From Acidobacteriota bacterium (GTDB lineage: Bacteria; Acidobacteriota; Thermoanaerobaculia; Multivoradales; JAHZIX01): a DNA stretch of 64,000 bases. A program made the position numbers and the translations under genes. The notes under the pieces were generated by a model. It was not told the origin of the DNA, ran no database searches, and was given only the letters and a program-made list of their open reading frames with translations. The DNA lies in contig JAXHTF010000004.1 of assembly GCA_034211275.1 (NCBI GenBank), positions 1 to 64,000 on the forward strand. The letters run 5' to 3'. Shown here piece after piece: positions 9,237-18,361 of the stretch; within the stretch, counting starts at the first letter, position 1; every line of letters begins with the position of its first letter.

Positions 9237-12200
9237 TCAGCCTCTCTTCATGGCTTCCTCGTAGCGCAGCTCTTGGCGAGCCTCCGCCCCCACCAGCCGC
9301 ACCGCCGGGTCGCCGATGACCAGGTAGTTGCGGGCGTCGAGGGTGGCTTTGAGGAGGTCTTGGAGCTTCTCTGCTCCGCGGCTTTCCGGCAAGGCTTTAG
9401 AGCGCAGCAGCGGGTAGAGATGGCTGGCGCATTCGGCGTAGCGGTTGTGGATCCATTCGGTGGCGAAGCCCAGCCGGTAGCCGTCGAGGAGCTGGCGCAG
9501 CACCGAGGTGAAGACCCGGGTCTGGTCGCCCTCCTGGCTCCAGGTGAAGGAGGTCTTCCAGGCGCGGTCCACGTGGCCCACCACCGCCTGGGCTCCCTGC
9601 TTGAGGAGCTGCTGGGAAAGCCGGGAGACGAAGGCTTTGGAGGCCAGGCGCAGGCCCTGGCCGAAGGCGTTCTGCTCCAGAGCGTCGCGGCGGCTGCAGC
9701 CGGTGCTGTAGCAGGCGAAGTGAAAGGAGATGAGCCCGCCGAGATCGGTGCTCGGGGCGAGATCCTGGGAGCTGAAGAAGACAGCCGGGCGGATGGGCGA
9801 TTTCGGCCGCCAGTCCTCGCAGAGCAGAGAGCCGTGGTAGTCCCGCTGGTGCGGAGAGCCGGCGCCGAAGACCACGCCGTGGGAGGCGGTGAAGAGCAGG
9901 GCCGGCGGAGCTTCCTGGAGCAGCTGCTGCAGCGTCGCCTTGCGGCCGTCGACGGTACGGTGGACGTCGTAGAGCCCCCGCTTCCTGGTCGAGCGCCAAT
10001 GATCCAGTTCCGCCGCCAGGGGGTCCACCAGACCGTGGATCATCCATTGGGTGTTCTCGTCCTTCGGGATGTCCGTGCCCCAGAGCACCGCCGGCCGCTC
10101 CAGGTCCCGCAGCTCCTCCGCCCGCAGTACTCCGGCGGCGTAGCGGCGGTAGTCGTCGGGCTGGTCGAAATGCAGTCGGCCGATGGCGAATTGCACGTCC
10201 ATCTGGTACTGAAAAAGAAAGGGCAGGCGGTCCGGATCCCCTACGAGGAGGAGGTAGTAGGGGAGCTTTTTCGGATCCACCGGCCCGAAAGCTACACCCT
10301 TCGGCTCGAGGAAGCTGAGGGCGTCGGTGGGCTCGGCCAGGGTGATCTCTTGGTAGAGGTCCCCGGCCTGCTTCTGGCGTTTTTTCAACAGATCCTTGAG
10401 GGCATCGCGGTCGTCCTGGGTGACGTCGGGACCGAAGATCACCCCCCAGCCGGACTCGGCCAGGCTGTCGGGGTCGACGCCGTACTCCGGCAGCCGGAGG
10501 CGGTCCAGGTTTTCCCACCAATGCTGCAGCCGCCGCCGTTCCCGAGAACCGATCTGCGGATCGTTCCACTGTAGATCCACCTCTGAGGTCAGTAGAGCGC
10601 TGTTCTCGCCGTCGACGCCGTTGACGAAGTGTGCCGGCGGTTTCAGGGGCTCGCGACGCCGGATCTCATCCCGGCTCGGGACGCCGCGGAGGAGCCGGCT
10701 CGCCACCTCTGCCGAGAAGGGTGGAGGGGAGCGGTCCGGGATGCGGGCCTGGGGGCTCGCCTCTCCTTCGTGGCCCTGACTGGTGGCAGCAGCGGTGCTG
10801 TGGATGGAGGCATCGGGGATCTCTCCCTCCTTGTCGTACCCTTCCCCCTTGTTGGGGTCGCGGATCTCGACCGTGCCGTCCCCTTCTTCCTCGAATCCCT
10901 TGCCCACCCGAATAGAGCCCTTTTGCGTCCAGTCGCCGAGGAAGACGAAGGGAGCCCAGTGGTAGGGCTGGCGGTGGGCTTCGTTGTCGGAGCGCAGCAT
11001 GGCGAGCTGGGCGCGGCGCAGCGCGGCGGAGGCGGAGAAGCCCTTCTCCAGCTCGTGGTAGAAGCTCTCCATCAGCTCCGCGGTGCTGGAGTCGGCGACG
11101 TTCCACAGGCTCATCACCACCCGCGGCACGCCGGAGTAGAGAAAGCCCCGGGGCAGGCCCACCACTCCTTCACCGCGCACTTCTCGCCCGAGGCCGGTCT
11201 GGCAGGCGCTGAGCACCACCAGCTCGGCGCTGAAGCGTCGGGAGTAGAGCTCGTGGGCGCGGATCAGGCCGTCCTCCGGCTGGCCGTCTTCGTCCACCAT
11301 GGCCAGGGCCAGGCCGGAGAGCTCCGGGTTCACCGGATCGAGGAAGCCGTGGGTGGCCAGGTGCAGGATGGCGAATTGCTCCAGCAGCGGATCCTCGAAG
11401 GCGGCGCGGTCGGCGTCGGTGGAGAGCAGAAAACGGCTGCGGTCGGGGTTGAAGAGGGGGCGAATGGCATCGGCTTCGGTCTTGGTGTAGGGGAGAGGCT
11501 GGAGGGCCTCGCCCAAGCTTTGTCCTTGGCGTATGCCGCTCCGTTCCAAGGTGGGGGAACCGGTGGCGGAGTCCCCTCCCTGGCCGTCGGGGGAGAATTT
11601 GGGATTGGCGAAGACGGCGATCTGATAGGTCGGCTGGGGGCGGCTGCTGGTTTCGGAACGCAACGCTGCCAGGGCGCTGGCGGAAGGCAGGTGGACCACT
11701 TCCCGCCGCTCCAGCAGCCAGGGTTGGGGCTCGTCGGTGCCGGGGAGCGAAGGCTCGGGGAGAGCGGCGAAGGGGATGGTCTCCAGGGCGCCGTCGGCGA
11801 CCACCGCCAGGCGGCGGCCGTCGAGGCGCTCGGCGATGGGACCCAGCACCAGGTCCGAGAGCTCTTGGAGGGCGCGATGATTCTGAGCCCGGCGGCCCCG
11901 GTTGAGGCTTTGCAGCGCCTCCCGTCCAGCGTCTACGGCCGTCTGGATGCGCTGCCGCGGGGGCAGTGGGAAGACCCGCAAGGGTTGAGCCCGATCCACC
12001 AGGAAGAGCAGGCTGCGCTTCTCTCCCAGGGTGTAGACCAGGAGCACCGTGTCGGAGTCCAGGACCTGCTGCCGGATGTCTTCCACCGGGAGGGGCTCGG
12101 GGCGGGTGAGATCGGCATATTGAGGGCTGGATCGGCGGATCTCCGCCCGAGTGGTCTCCAACTCCAGCAGCACCTGGCGCTGGCGCTGTTCAAGCTTCGG

Positions 12201-14030
12201 CCGGTCGGGATCGTCGGCCAGCCGCAGCTCCGTGTTCAAGGTCGCCAGGTTGCGAGTCAGGCGCTGTTCCCGGTCCAAGAGAGCGGCGTTGCCGCGGTAG
12301 CCCAGGTCTCCTTCCGCCAGGGCGTCCAGCAGACTGCGGGCTCGGCGGCGCTCCCCGGCGGCGAGGGCTTGCTCGGCATATCGGGGGTCGCGGGTCTGGC
12401 GGTAGAGCTCGTAGAGCAGATCCAGGAGCTCGTCGTAGTAGCTCTGCCGGGTCTCGAAGAAGGCCATGCGCAGGCCCCAGCCCGCCTGCTGCAGACGGAG
12501 CTCTTCCACCTTTTCCACCGCCGCCTCCAGCTGTTCGAGGGCGCGCTGCAGATTCCCTTGCTGGCGCAGGCTGAGAGCTTCGATGAAGCTGCAGGCGGCG
12601 AGGTGGCGGTGATCCTCCTGCGCGGCGAAGAGCTTGCGGGCGCGTTGGATCAGCTTCAGGCTCTCCTCGGTGTCGCCCTGGCGCTGGCGCAGGGCCGAGA
12701 GGTTGAGGGCCGCCATGGCCTCGTGGAGAGAGCGCCCGTGACGGCTCGCTTCCTCCAGGGTCCATTGGAATCGGTGGGCCGCCGACTCCAGCTCGTCCAT
12801 CTGTACCTGGATCAGGCCCAGGAGTCCCGCAAGCTTGAGCTGGGTAGAGGTATCGAGCTCCGCAGTCGGAGTCTCCAGAGCTAGGGTCAGGGCGTCGGCG
12901 GCGTCCTCAGGCCGCCCCATGGCCTGATAGATACCGGCCAGTTGTAGCAAGGCGTCGGCTCGGCGCTGGGGATCGTTGCCCTGGTCGAAGAGCCTCTCGG
13001 CTTCCCGCGCTGCGTCGATGGCTTCGGGGAACTTGCCTTGGCGTTCGAGGGCGTAGCTGAGATTGACCAAGACCCTGGCGCGGCTTTGATGGCGGCCGAG
13101 CCTTTGCCAAAGCGCGGCGACTTCCTGGAAGCCCGCGATGGCACCGGTCTGGTCTTCCTGCAGGTAGAGCAGCGAGGCCAGGTTGTTGAGGGAGCGGCCC
13201 CGCAGGGCCGGGTCGTCGATCTCGTCGGCGACGGCCAGGGCCTCGGTGAAGCGTTGGCGGGCGGCGTCGAGGTCGTGGTTCTTGTAGTCCAGCTCTCCCA
13301 GCAGGTTGAGAGCGTTGCCTTCCTCCAGTTGGGAGTCGGAGCTGCGGGCGAGCTCGAGCAGCTCATCGAAGCGCTGGCGAGCCTTTGCGGTCTCGCCGAG
13401 ATTCCCGCGGAGCCAGCCTAGCCGGCGCAGAGTATCGAGCCGGCCGCGGAGATGAGAGGTCTCCCGAAACAGGTCCAGAGCTTCCTGGTAGGCAGGGATG
13501 GCGAGTCTCTTGGAGGCCTTGTCTCCTCGCCGGCGGATGCGCTCGGCGGCGTCGAAGTGGCGCTCCGCTTGGGCTCGGGCTCGATCCTCGAGGGTCGCGG
13601 GCCTGGGCGTCGTTGAGGTCAGCCGATAAGCGGCTTGGGGCGCTTTGGCACTGAGGGGCTCGATCTCCACTCGATACTCGGTGTCGGCTTGCGGGCAGAC
13701 CGACAGCCGTTCGGTGCCCCAGGCGCCGTCGAAGCCGTCCACCTCCAGCTCCGCCGTCTCCTCTTTTCCGACATAGAGCCGAACCATGACGTCGATGCCC
13801 AACTGCTGGACTTCTAAATGCGCCACCTGGTCGGCGGCCACGGTCCAGGTCCACGGGTGGAGATTCCCGCCGGCAATCTTTCGGTCTACGGTCTGGCCGG
13901 CGGTGATGGGCTGGGTTTCTGCGGTCATAGGCTTCTCCCGATGGAGGTCGGTGGACGATGGGCAGCCGGAGCACAGAAAAGGGATGATGGCTACAGCGAG
14001 AGTCGGTAGTTTTGAGCTCGCGGTGAACAA
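9237..14030 (-). CDS. TPR-CHAT protein with second caspase-like domain
   Basis: The 1597-residue protein has a PPC-like N-terminal beta domain (AGQTVDRKIAGGNLHPW), TPR repeats over about residues 150-560, and a CHAT protease domain with His about 894 (HLATHGFLD) and Cys about 942 (VLSACQTGLGREV). About 400 further residues hold a second His/Cys pair: ALLFTASHGVVFG (His about 1384) and SFHFACYSTGCSR (Cys about 1440). This resembles the caspase/gingipain-like clan CD fold. The TTG start at 14030 gives a hydrophobic leader ending SGC, possibly a lipoprotein signal. An ATG at 13928 preceded by GGGAGAAG is the alternative and would give a cytoplasmic protein. CHAT enzymes are caspase relatives; targets are unknown. 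Confidence 0.85.
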   Translation of the reverse strand: MFTASSKLPTLAVAIIPFLCSGCPSSTDLHREKPMTAETQPITAGQTVDRKIAGGNLHPWTWTVAADQVAHLEVQQLGIDVMVRLYVGKEETAELEVDGFDGAWGTERLSVCPQADTEYRVEIEPLSAKAPQAAYRLTSTTPRPATLEDRARAQAERHFDAAERIRRRGDKASKRLAIPAYQEALDLFRETSHLRGRLDTLRRLGWLRGNLGETAKARQRFDELLELARSSDSQLEEGNALNLLGELDYKNHDLDAARQRFTEALAVADEIDDPALRGRSLNNLASLLYLQEDQTGAIAGFQEVAALWQRLGRHQSRARVLVNLSYALERQGKFPEAIDAAREAERLFDQGNDPQRRADALLQLAGIYQAMGRPEDAADALTLALETPTAELDTSTQLKLAGLLGLIQVQMDELESAAHRFQWTLEEASRHGRSLHEAMAALNLSALRQRQGDTEESLKLIQRARKLFAAQEDHRHLAACSFIEALSLRQQGNLQRALEQLEAAVEKVEELRLQQAGWGLRMAFFETRQSYYDELLDLLYELYRQTRDPRYAEQALAAGERRRARSLLDALAEGDLGYRGNAALLDREQRLTRNLATLNTELRLADDPDRPKLEQRQRQVLLELETTRAEIRRSSPQYADLTRPEPLPVEDIRQQVLDSDTVLLVYTLGEKRSLLFLVDRAQPLRVFPLPPRQRIQTAVDAGREALQSLNRGRRAQNHRALQELSDLVLGPIAERLDGRRLAVVADGALETIPFAALPEPSLPGTDEPQPWLLERREVVHLPSASALAALRSETSSRPQPTYQIAVFANPKFSPDGQGGDSATGSPTLERSGIRQGQSLGEALQPLPYTKTEADAIRPLFNPDRSRFLLSTDADRAAFEDPLLEQFAILHLATHGFLDPVNPELSGLALAMVDEDGQPEDGLIRAHELYSRRFSAELVVLSACQTGLGREVRGEGVVGLPRGFLYSGVPRVVMSLWNVADSSTAELMESFYHELEKGFSASAALRRAQLAMLRSDNEAHRQPYHWAPFVFLGDWTQKGSIRVGKGFEEEGDGTVEIRDPNKGEGYDKEGEIPDASIHSTAAATSQGHEGEASPQARIPDRSPPPFSAEVASRLLRGVPSRDEIRRREPLKPPAHFVNGVDGENSALLTSEVDLQWNDPQIGSRERRRLQHWWENLDRLRLPEYGVDPDSLAESGWGVIFGPDVTQDDRDALKDLLKKRQKQAGDLYQEITLAEPTDALSFLEPKGVAFGPVDPKKLPYYLLLVGDPDRLPFLFQYQMDVQFAIGRLHFDQPDDYRRYAAGVLRAEELRDLERPAVLWGTDIPKDENTQWMIHGLVDPLAAELDHWRSTRKRGLYDVHRTVDGRKATLQQLLQEAPPALLFTASHGVVFGAGSPHQRDYHGSLLCEDWRPKSPIRPAVFFSSQDLAPSTDLGGLISFHFACYSTGCSRRDALEQNAFGQGLRLASKAFVSRLSQQLLKQGAQAVVGHVDRAWKTSFTWSQEGDQTRVFTSVLRQLLDGYRLGFATEWIHNRYAECASHLYPLLRSKALPESRGAEKLQDLLKATLDARNYLVIGDPAVRLVGAEARQELRYEEAMKRG

Positions 14031-14225
14031 GAGGTTGGTCTCGCAGGAGCGTCCGTTGGAGGCTGGCTACCAGTTTCTGATAGCTCTTGAAGACACGAAA
14101 GACATCCAAAGGTTGCCTCTGGCCGGTCTTGGTATGACAATTTTCTTAGCGCAAAACACGTCTGCGGCGGGTCATGGGCGCGGGCTCTGACTGCTGGAGA
14201 GTCGGGAAAGAATTGGGGTAACGGT

Positions 14226-14594
14226 ATGAGGGAAGCGGTCAATTTGGCTGACAAGCTGGCGATGTTCACCGAGCTTTGGCAGCCGCGCATCGTCGGGGAG
14301 CTCAACGGTCACGAGCTGAAGGTGGCCAAGGTACAAGGAGAGTTCGTCTGGCATCACCACGACGACACCGACGACTTCTTCCTGGTGCTCCAGGGGCGGC
14401 TGAGGATTCAGCTGCGGGACGGGGAGGGCGTGGAGTCGGAGGTGGAGCTCGGCCCTGGGGAGCTCTACGTCGTGCCCCGAGGCGTCGAGCACCGGCCGGT
14501 GGCGCAGGAGGAAACCCACCTCCTACTCATCGAGCGCGCCGACACCCCCAACACCGGCGACCCGGCGACGGCGGCGCCGCGGCGGGTGATTTAG
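14226..14594 (+). CDS. cupin-domain protein
   Basis: The 122-residue protein is a single Cupin_2 barrel. Motif 1 reads WHHHDDTDDFFLVLQGRLRI and gives His ligands and the acidic residue for a metal; motif 2 reads LYVVPRGVEHRPVA with a further His. The arrangement fits small stand-alone cupins of the mannose-6-phosphate-isomerase-like group. A metal is expected, but neither metal nor substrate can be told from sequence. It is divergent from the large CHAT gene and convergent with the V-ATPase operon, whose last gene ends 15 bp away. It appears monocistronic. Confidence 0.88.
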   Translation: MREAVNLADKLAMFTELWQPRIVGELNGHELKVAKVQGEFVWHHHDDTDDFFLVLQGRLRIQLRDGEGVESEVELGPGELYVVPRGVEHRPVAQEETHLLLIERADTPNTGDPATAAPRRVI

Positions 14595-14608
14595 GTGGCT
14601 AGGGCCCC

Positions 14609-16447
14609 TCAGGCCGACACCGCCGCGGGCCGGCGGGTGACGCCTTGGGCGAGCTCTTCGATCTGCCGGCGGTAGTCGGCGTATTGGGGTGAGTCTTCCC
14701 GCGCGTAGTTGAGGTTCTTGTACAACCCCGTGAGGCGAGTAAAGAAAGTGCGGGCTGCTTCTTTGTCGGCGAAGTCGTAGTCTCGGCTCGCCAGGTCGTA
14801 GACCAGAGCGAAGGAAGCTTTCTGGCGCTCCAGCGAGGTGGTGGCGTCGACGGAATCGAAGGCGTCCTGCTGGAGATAGACCATGTCCACCAGCAGAGCC
14901 TTCTGCTGGGTGACGAAGTCCGTCAGAGTGATGCCTTCCTCGCCGGTGACCTGCATCATCTGCTCGATCTCGTCGCCGCGTTTGAGCAGCCGGGAGAGCT
15001 CCGCGACGCGGCCGGTCCAACCCTGGGCGACGTTCTGATCGAACCACGCCGCCAGCTGCTCCAGATAGCGCGACCAGGAGATCAGCGGATCCACCGCCGG
15101 ATAGTAGCGCTTGTAGGCGCGGGCGGCGGAGAGGCCGAGGAAGGTCTTCACCGTCGCCAGGGTGCTCTGGGTCACCGGCTCCTCGAAGTTGCCGCCGGCG
15201 GGGGAGACGTTGCCGATGATGGTCAGGCTGCCGACGGAGCCGTCTTGGGTCTGGAGCACGCCGGCGCGCTCGTAGAGGCCGCGGATGGCGGAATCGAGGT
15301 AGGCGGGGAAGGCCTCCTCGCCGGGGATCTCCTCCAGCCGGCCGGAGGTCTCGCGCAGGGCCTGGGCCCAGCGGGAGGTGGAATCCGCCAGCAGCAGCAC
15401 GCTGTAGCCCATCTGGCGATAGTACTCGCCGAGGGTGATGCCCAGATAGATGGAAGCCTCCCGGGCCGCCACCGGCATGGACGAGGTGTTGGCGATGATC
15501 ACCGTGCGGTCCATCAGCGAGCCGCCGGTGCGGGGATCGCTGAGCTCGGGGAATTCGGTGAGGATCTCGACGATCTCGCCGGCGCGCTCGCCGCAGCCCA
15601 CCACGATGACGATGTCGGCGGCGGAGTAGCGGGAGAGGAGGTGCTGGAGCACCGTCTTGCCGGCGCCGAAGGGGCCGGGGATGCAGGCGGTGCCGCCGCG
15701 GGCGATGGGGAAGAAGGTGTCGATGAGGCGCTGGGTGGTGATCAGCGGCTCGGAGGGATAGAGGCGTTCCGCCAACCGGCGCCGCAGCAGGTTCTGGGGC
15801 AACGCTTTGCGCACCGGCCAGCTTTGGGTCATGGTCACCTCGCGCTCGTTGCCGGAGGCGTCCCGGATGCGGGCGACGGCGGTGTCGACGGTGAAGGTTC
15901 CGGCCTGGATCCAGGTCACTTCCACCGGGCCGGGCTCGTCGAAGGGCACCATGATCTTGTGCTCGAAGCGGCCCTCGTGGACGCTTCCCAGCACGCCGCT
16001 GGCGTCGAGGCGATCGCCCTCTTTGACCTTGGGGGAGAAGGCCCAGCGGGCCTGAGGATCGAGGGCCGAGACCTTGACTCCCTTGGGCAGGAAGAAACCG
16101 TGATCACCGGCGATGGTGTGCAGAGGGTTCTGCAGGCCGTCGTAGACGTTGGCCAGCAGCCCCGGTCCGAGCTGGGCGGAGAGCAGCTCACCGGTTTGCT
16201 CCACCGGGTCGCCCACGGAGACACCGCGGGTCTCCTCGAAGATCTGGGCATCGGCGGTGCGACCGCGCACCCGCAGGACCTCGCCCTTGAGCTGCTCGTC
16301 GGTACCCCGGGGGCAGACGTAGATCACCTCGTTCTTCATCAGCTGGCCTTCTTCCGCCGCTTCGAGGGTGATGAGGTCGTTCTGCACCGCCACCACCCGG
16401 GCCCGGGCCTGGGACTGAGTCTCAGCCTGTGCTGTCCGCTCTGCCAT
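14609..16447 (-). CDS. ntpA: V-type ATP synthase/ATPase subunit A
   Basis: The 612-residue catalytic subunit of the V1 head has an N-terminal beta-barrel, a bulge domain, the Walker A loop GPFGAGKTVLQH at about residue 235, the catalytic Glu region GCGERAGEIVEIL and the adenine-pocket and C-terminal helical regions. Length fits the family (about 580-620). The start at 16447 has AGGAAGG upstream; the longer in-frame extension is not family-like. It is the last gene of the operon, 53 bp after the DUF2764 gene. With subunit B it forms the ATP-hydrolysing hexamer that drives ion translocation through the K ring. Confidence 0.97.
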   Translation of the reverse strand: MAERTAQAETQSQARARVVAVQNDLITLEAAEEGQLMKNEVIYVCPRGTDEQLKGEVLRVRGRTADAQIFEETRGVSVGDPVEQTGELLSAQLGPGLLANVYDGLQNPLHTIAGDHGFFLPKGVKVSALDPQARWAFSPKVKEGDRLDASGVLGSVHEGRFEHKIMVPFDEPGPVEVTWIQAGTFTVDTAVARIRDASGNEREVTMTQSWPVRKALPQNLLRRRLAERLYPSEPLITTQRLIDTFFPIARGGTACIPGPFGAGKTVLQHLLSRYSAADIVIVVGCGERAGEIVEILTEFPELSDPRTGGSLMDRTVIIANTSSMPVAAREASIYLGITLGEYYRQMGYSVLLLADSTSRWAQALRETSGRLEEIPGEEAFPAYLDSAIRGLYERAGVLQTQDGSVGSLTIIGNVSPAGGNFEEPVTQSTLATVKTFLGLSAARAYKRYYPAVDPLISWSRYLEQLAAWFDQNVAQGWTGRVAELSRLLKRGDEIEQMMQVTGEEGITLTDFVTQQKALLVDMVYLQQDAFDSVDATTSLERQKASFALVYDLASRDYDFADKEAARTFFTRLTGLYKNLNYAREDSPQYADYRRQIEELAQGVTRRPAAVSA

Positions 16448-16500
16448 CTCTAAGTTCCTTCCTCGGATTCGATCTTCCTCGGGTTCGGTCTTTCTCGGGC

Positions 16501-17175
16501 TCAGGCGATCCATTCCTCGAGGGCTGTTTCCGCCATCTCCTCGAAGCGCTGCCGGGCGCGCTGACCGTCGTACATCAGCCAGCGGTGGACCAGGTCCCAG
16601 CGCAGGACGTAGAGCACCACCGCCTCGAAATCGAAATAATGCCCTTCCGCCGCCAGCCGGTGATGCCGCCAGGAGACCCCCAGCAGGGCGCGCTCGAGCT
16701 CATAGGGTTGGTCTTGCTCCATCAGCTGGCGGACCTCCGGCACCCAGGGGAGCGGCCCCGCCAGCTGGAAGTCCGGGTGGCTCCAATGGGCCTCCACCGT
16801 GCGCACCCAACGGCCGTAGCCCCACAGCTCGCCAGCGGTCGGCGCCGGCCGGCCGGCCTGGCGTCGCCGCAGGGCCGCTACCACGGAGCGCAGCTCCAGC
16901 CGCCAGGTAAGAATCTCCCGCAGCTCGGCATTGCCGATCGCCGGCACCACCCGGTGGGCCAGAGCCACCAGGTGGGCGTCGTCGGCATCCGGCGCCAGCC
17001 GGTGCCAGTGGGTGAGGGAGGTGATGGCGGAGAGCTCCGCCCGGTCCTCCGCCGTCAGCATGCCCAGGCGTTCCTCCAGCCGCAGCCGGGAGATGGGGGT
17101 CTGCTCCGACTCGAAGAGCGGCAGCAACGGCGGCAGGCTGGCCATGAGCTGGTAGTAGCGACGGGATCGAGCCAT
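16501..17175 (-). CDS. DUF2764 protein, putative V-ATPase subunit C-like
   Basis: The 224-residue helical protein begins MARSRRYYQLMASLPPL, the hallmark of DUF2764, and continues with RLRLEERLGMLTAEDRAEL and a C-terminal VLRWDLVHRWLMYDGQRARQ. DUF2764 genes sit between subunits E and A in V-ATPase operons of bacteria that lack a recognisable subunit C. Since no canonical C is present here either, this is the likely central-stalk socket subunit; that role is inferred from position. It starts 22 bp after the subunit E stop and is clearly co-transcribed with it. Confidence 0.85.
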   Translation of the reverse strand: MARSRRYYQLMASLPPLLPLFESEQTPISRLRLEERLGMLTAEDRAELSAITSLTHWHRLAPDADDAHLVALAHRVVPAIGNAELREILTWRLELRSVVAALRRRQAGRPAPTAGELWGYGRWVRTVEAHWSHPDFQLAGPLPWVPEVRQLMEQDQPYELERALLGVSWRHHRLAAEGHYFDFEAVVLYVLRWDLVHRWLMYDGQRARQRFEEMAETALEEWIA

Positions 17176-17197
17176 GAGAACCTCGGGGTGCCCGCCC

Positions 17198-17896
17198 CTA
17201 TTGGGCGACGCCTTCCATCACCGCCCGGAAGCGGGGTTTGAGGTGTTGCAGCAGCAGCTCGGCGATGGCGGCGTCGCTGAGGTCCACCTCGATGCTCTCG
17301 TCCACCAGCCGCACGCGAATGCCTTGCCCGCCGGGGCCGAGCCTTTCGAAGCTGACCCCCTCGCGGAAGGACGCGGTGGCCACCTGTTTGGCCAGGTCGC
17401 TCAAGGGACCGCTGAGCTCCTGGGGCGATTCCCGCAGCTGCGCCGGGTCCAGCACTTCTTCCGGCAGATCGATCTCCACCTTGCGCGCCGACGCGACGCC
17501 GCTGTCCGCCACCGCCCGGGAGACCACTTCGAGGATCAGCTGGGCCATCAGCTGGCGATCTTCCAGCTCCTCGGTGACCAGGCGGCGCACCCGGCTCTCG
17601 AGCTTTTGCCCCAGTTCCTCGCGCATCTTGAGCACGGTGTCCCGGGCCGCCATGCGCAGGGCGTCCTCGCCGGCGCTGGTGGCCTGCTCCGCCTCCCGGC
17701 GCGCCTGGGCTACCAGCTCTTCCGCCTGGTGGCGGGCCTTGCGGAGGATCTCTTCCGCCTGGTTCTGGGCGTTCTGGACGATCTGGTCGCCTTCGGCACG
17801 GCCGGCGCCGACCCCTTCCTGGCGCAGCCGCTCGATGAGCGTTTCAACGCCGGAGGAGGTGACCTCAGCGGTGTCCAGGGTGCTTCGCTCACTCAT
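17198..17896 (-). CDS. ntpE: V-type ATPase subunit E (peripheral stalk)
   Basis: The 232-residue protein has a long Ala/Glu/Arg-rich coiled coil over about residues 35-105 (QNAQNQAEEILRKARHQAEE), followed by a mixed alpha/beta C-terminal domain. This is the architecture of the subunit E peripheral stalk that tethers the A3B3 head to subunit I. No separate G/H gene is seen, so E may dimerise or pair with an unrecognised partner. The gene lies 12 bp downstream of the proteolipid gene, and an AAGGAGACACGATC ribosome-binding site precedes the ATG. Confidence 0.88.
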   Translation of the reverse strand: MSERSTLDTAEVTSSGVETLIERLRQEGVGAGRAEGDQIVQNAQNQAEEILRKARHQAEELVAQARREAEQATSAGEDALRMAARDTVLKMREELGQKLESRVRRLVTEELEDRQLMAQLILEVVSRAVADSGVASARKVEIDLPEEVLDPAQLRESPQELSGPLSDLAKQVATASFREGVSFERLGPGGQGIRVRLVDESIEVDLSDAAIAELLLQHLKPRFRAVMEGVAQ

Positions 17897-17908
17897 GATC
17901 GTGTCTCC

Positions 17909-18361
17909 TTAGGGTGCCGCCGGCAGGCCGCCGGCGAGGACCAGGGCGAAGACGAAGGCGAAGACGGAGAACCCTTCGACGATGGCCGCCGGCGCGATGG
18001 ACAGGCCGAAGACCTCGGGCTTGGACTTGGAGGCGGTGATGGCGGATGCGATGCAGTCGCCCTGGCGGAACGCCGACATCATCAACGCCAGAGCGGTGAG
18101 GCAGCCGATGGCGAAGAGCCCCGGGCCGTTCTCCGGCGTCACCGGGCGATTGAGGGCGAACATCACCACGATGCCGTAAATGGTTTGAGAGGACGGCAGC
18201 GCCGAGAGACCGATGTAGCGGCCGTAACCGCTCTCGACCTCCAGCAGAGCTCCACAGGCCGCCTGGCCGGCGATGGTGCAGCCGACGATGGAGCCGATGG
18301 CGCCCAGCATCAGCGGGCTGAGGATGCCGGCCCAGCCGAGAATTAGGCTCACTGTTTCCAT
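17909..18361 (-). CDS. ntpK: V-type ATPase proteolipid subunit K
   Basis: The 150-residue protein has four transmembrane helices in two hairpins and forms the membrane rotor ring. Glu129 in helix 4 (APAAIVEGFSVF) is the ion-binding carboxylate. Leu55, Ser58 and Gln59 in helix 2 (LPSSQT) and Gln100 in helix 3 (FRQGD) match, with identical local spacing, the Leu61/Thr64/Gln65/Gln110/Glu139 Na+ ligands that I recall for Enterococcus hirae NtpK. This suggests Na+ rather than H+ coupling, which is an inference. The gene overlaps the 3' end of the subunit I gene by 13 bp. Confidence 0.95.
   Translation of the reverse strand: METVSLILGWAGILSPLMLGAIGSIVGCTIAGQAACGALLEVESGYGRYIGLSALPSSQTIYGIVVMFALNRPVTPENGPGLFAIGCLTALALMMSAFRQGDCIASAITASKSKPEVFGLSIAPAAIVEGFSVFAFVFALVLAGGLPAAP

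Noticed and set aside
10629-12884. A 751-codon plus-strand frame inside the TPR-CHAT gene at 9237-14030
   Set aside because: It mirrors the repetitive TPR codons on the other strand and shows no recognisable domain, start signal or neighbour logic.
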